64,000 bases of DNA. It comes from Bathynomus jamesi. Lineage: Eukaryota > Arthropoda > Malacostraca > Isopoda > Cirolanidae. Position numbers and translations under genes: made by a program. The notes beneath the pieces are model-generated. The model was not told the origin of the DNA and ran no database searches. It saw nothing but the letters and a program-made list of their open reading frames with translations. This document shows, piece after piece, positions 62,377 through 64,000 of the stretch (positions within the stretch are counted from its first letter, which is position 1; every line of letters begins with the position of its first letter). The stretch spans positions 743,501-807,500 of the forward strand of contig JAJOZX010000945.1 of the NCBI GenBank assembly GCA_023014485.1, read 5' to 3'.

Positions 62377-63240
62377 GTATGGGATGAATTTCACAATTAA
62401 ACACGTGCAATGAATGAATGATGCAAACTCACAAAGAAAAGGAAAATGATTCCAAGGTCTTTCGTATATTCAGAAGTACACTTCGTCAAGGAATGAAGGG
62501 AGAAGGCGAGATGACAAAAATATATACAACGGGACAGAAAAACAAAAAGATTAGCATATGATTAACAAGAGTTGATTAGAGGCAAAAGTAATTTTAACAG
62601 GATATTGTCAATTTTATACATTCCCGCACTGTTATTGAAATTATTTTTAAAATGGATAAATGCACAGTCTAGAATATTCCTTTCAATTATATCTCTGTTT
62701 TTAACGAGCGCTTTAGAACTATCCCACTTGATACTATGATTATATCTATACATATGGTTCAGCAATGCATTAGAATTATTTGCCGTTCTGCACGCATATT
62801 TATGCTGTTTTACCCTCATCTCTAACGTTTTACCCGTTTGGCTTATATATACTGAGTCACATTGTGTACATCCGATCGAATACACACAACCAACCACATT
62901 ATCAGGGCTATTCTTTATTTGGCGTGATTTAACAGTATTATTATACTTAAAGAATACATTGATACCAATTGCTTTTAGTAAAGTCGGAAGATATTGAAAA
63001 TTTACATGGTAAGGTAGGCTAAGGATATTATTATTTTTTTTACACTCAAATTCCTTTACAGTTACACTATTATAATACTTATTCTTGGCTTTCCTAAGGC
63101 AGTTGTCTAAAAATGAAATAGGATAACATAATTTAGTACCAATATTCATGATATTGTATAACTCGGAATCTAAAAATTCAGCACTGACAACTCTCAATAC
63201 TCTAAGACATAGCAGAGAAAATAGATTTATTCGAGGGATG
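62377..63240 (-). mobile_element. Penelope-like element P5, 5'-truncated
   Basis: The 3' terminus (62377-62500) holds TGGGATGAATTTCACAATTAA and the GATTCCAAGGTCTTTCG block, shared with 39530-39712. The C-terminal coding part lies upstream on the minus strand. It is bordered by a hairpin module at 63245-63425. Confidence 0.75.
62562..63240 (-). CDS. PLE protein C-terminus with GIY-YIG endonuclease (open)
   Basis: From about 63240 the frame is open to the stop at 62562. It reads SAEFLDSELYNIMNIGTKLC and ISFLDNCLRKAKNKYYNSV (the linker after RT), then SLPYHVNFQYLPTLLKAIGI, CVYSIGCTQCDSVYISQTGK and TLEMRVKQHKYACRT. The last is the GIY-YIG signature with C-x2-C and the conserved Arg. The catalytic Tyr/Gly positions read VYISQTG where YIGQTG is usual (Gly to Ser). 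The upstream ATG at 63443 runs through unrelated microsatellite and hairpin sequence and is not the true start. The RT domain is absent. Confidence 0.8.
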
Positions 63241-63244
63241 ATGG

Positions 63245-63425
63245 TCAGAATAAATATATATATATATTTTAACTGCAAACGACACAGTATAATTAATGTA
63301 AACGATGGGTTTAGAAGAGTGTCCGCACAAGAGGAGGAGAAAACGAGCAATAATAAATGGGACACCATCCGGGAGGTGCTCGTTTTCCTCCTCCTCTTGT
63401 GCGAACACTCTTCTAAACAAGCGTT
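63245..63425. repeat. PLE-type 5' module and hairpin (GAGGAGGAGAAAACGAGCA)
   Basis: It starts TTTTAACTGCAAACGACACAG as P1 does at 146. It then forms arms TTTAGAAGAGTGTCCGCACAAG (63309) and the inverted CTTGTGCGAACACTCTTCTAAA (to about 63417) of about 40 bp around a 30-bp centre, with few mismatches. It is the same architectural pattern as the palindrome at 51291, but with a different core sequence. Confidence 0.75.
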
Positions 63426-63438
63426 GTTTTTTACACAC

Positions 63439-63440
<2 letters not shown>

Positions 63441-63486
<46 letters not shown>
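63441..63486. repeat. (TA)n microsatellite
   Basis: About 46 bp of TA repeats. Confidence 0.95.
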
Positions 63487-63489
<3 letters not shown>

Positions 63490-63567
63490 AATTGATTAAA
63501 ATTATTAAACTACCCAAAGTTAAAGAACTAAAATACATCCCTATTACACTCGCAGCCCCTTGATGGA

Positions 63568-63575
63568 AAATTAAC
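63568..63575. repeat. Target-site duplication of MITE copy 2, left (AAATTAAC)
   Basis: Exact octamer repeated at 63787-63794. Confidence 0.85.
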
Positions 63576-63786
63576 GATGCTACTGTAGTATGCGGTCTAC
63601 CTACGATTGGTTAGGTTTAATCATGATATTTCGTTAAAACTAACGAAAATATCATGAATAAACCTAACCAATCGTCAAGGGCGATCGACAATGGGATGTA
63701 AACAAACAATTAGTAAACAAGATAAGAAGCTATAATTAAAAGGTAGACCGCCGAATCGTAGGTAGACCGCATACTACAGTAGCACC
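63576..63786 (+). mobile_element. 211-bp MITE, copy 2 (8-bp TSD)
   Basis: Same family as 61740-61951, opposite orientation, ends GATGCTACTGTAGTATGCGG and GGTGCTACTGTAGTATGCGG. The interior is close to base-for-base the inverse of copy 1. The flanking octamers match exactly but differ from copy 1's, so the two are independent insertions. Confidence 0.85.
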
Positions 63787-63825
63787 AAATTAACTATCAA
63801 ATTGTTCTTCCAACTCTAGAATATA

Positions 63826-63960
63826 TCGAGTCCCATGTAGCAACTGTTCTAAGAGTTACATCAGTGAAATTAGTGATTTCGAAAGAAAACTTACCGAATC
63901 CTTCATTTTGAAGAATACTTTTAAGTTCCATATGAAAATTGGAATATATCAGCTGGACTT
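63826..63960 (+). pseudogene. Possible PLE GIY-YIG fragment at the window edge
   Basis: One frame reads RIYRVPCSNCSKSYISEIS, resembling the start of the PLE GIY-YIG domain (YxVPCxNC.KSYIGET). The rest of the frame is not recognisable, and the window ends before more could be seen. The opposite strand also has a donor-like GTAAGT, so a host exon is an alternative. Confidence 0.35.
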
Positions 63961-64000
63961 CACCAATTTTTGTTTGTCAATATCGCCCGTTTTTCGGAAT

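Noticed and set aside
63826..63960. Host exon on the minus strand (donor-like GTAAGT near 63895)
   Set aside because: No acceptor with a pyrimidine tract was found, and the plus strand reads like a PLE GIY-YIG start. Left as a low-confidence PLE fragment.

Overview
The window is metazoan nuclear DNA, most likely from an invertebrate and plausibly an arthropod. It shows AT-rich non-coding DNA, many long (TA)n tracts, APE-type LINEs, Penelope-like elements (PLEs), mariner and hAT DNA transposons, intron-like signals, and no operons or bacterial genes. I cannot name the species. Almost everything recognisable is transposon-derived. The only candidate host coding segment I could support is a short coiled-coil exon at 61508-61660.

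Layout. 0-1.46 kb: a broken PLE with a GIY-YIG domain, a tRNA-like module and a hammerhead-like 3' motif. 1.46-5.44 kb: LINE family A, interrupted by a 3.03-kb hAT-like transposon (T1) with an 8-bp target duplication. 7.1-9.9 kb: a hAT-type element holding a 5'-truncated LINE (family F). 9.9-13.2 kb: LINE A fragments around a DD41D mariner (M1). 13.2-17.7 kb: LINE family B with an SGNH-hydrolase ORF1. 17.7-23.3 kb: more LINE A, two more DD41D mariners (M2, M3) and a 1-kb hAT-type element. 24.3-28.65 kb: MITEs, GC-rich and simple-sequence DNA, PLE-type termini and a threefold inverted repeat.

28.67-36.43 kb is a three-layer nest: a hAT-like element (E) split by LINE D, which is itself split by a second TAGGG-ended hAT-like element (T2, 32.01-34.54 kb). 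T2 carries a long open reading frame that lacks the central catalytic part of its transposase. 36.47-38.19 kb: an array of ~450-bp repeats with one orientation switch. 38.2-40.8 kb: degenerate PLE and a hAT copy. 41-44.6 kb: LINE family C. 44.57-44.87 kb: a palindromic PLE terminus with hammerhead-like motifs on both arms. 45.0-47.8 kb: a DD34D mariner (M4) broken by a hAT. 47.8-53.1 kb: a near-full LINE A with two nested DNA transposons and a perfect 104-bp-arm palindrome. 53.1-57.9 kb: a near-full LINE B. 59.7-61.3 kb: a second LINE F. 61.7-64 kb: two copies of an 8-bp-TSD MITE and PLE remains.

The most unusual material is the pair T1/T2 (a transposase type I can only place as hAT-like), T2's internally deleted open frame, the perfect palindrome at 51.3 kb, the PLE hammerhead-like motifs and the ~450-bp array. 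Boundaries marked by target-site duplications are exact as read by eye. LINE and PLE boundaries are approximate.
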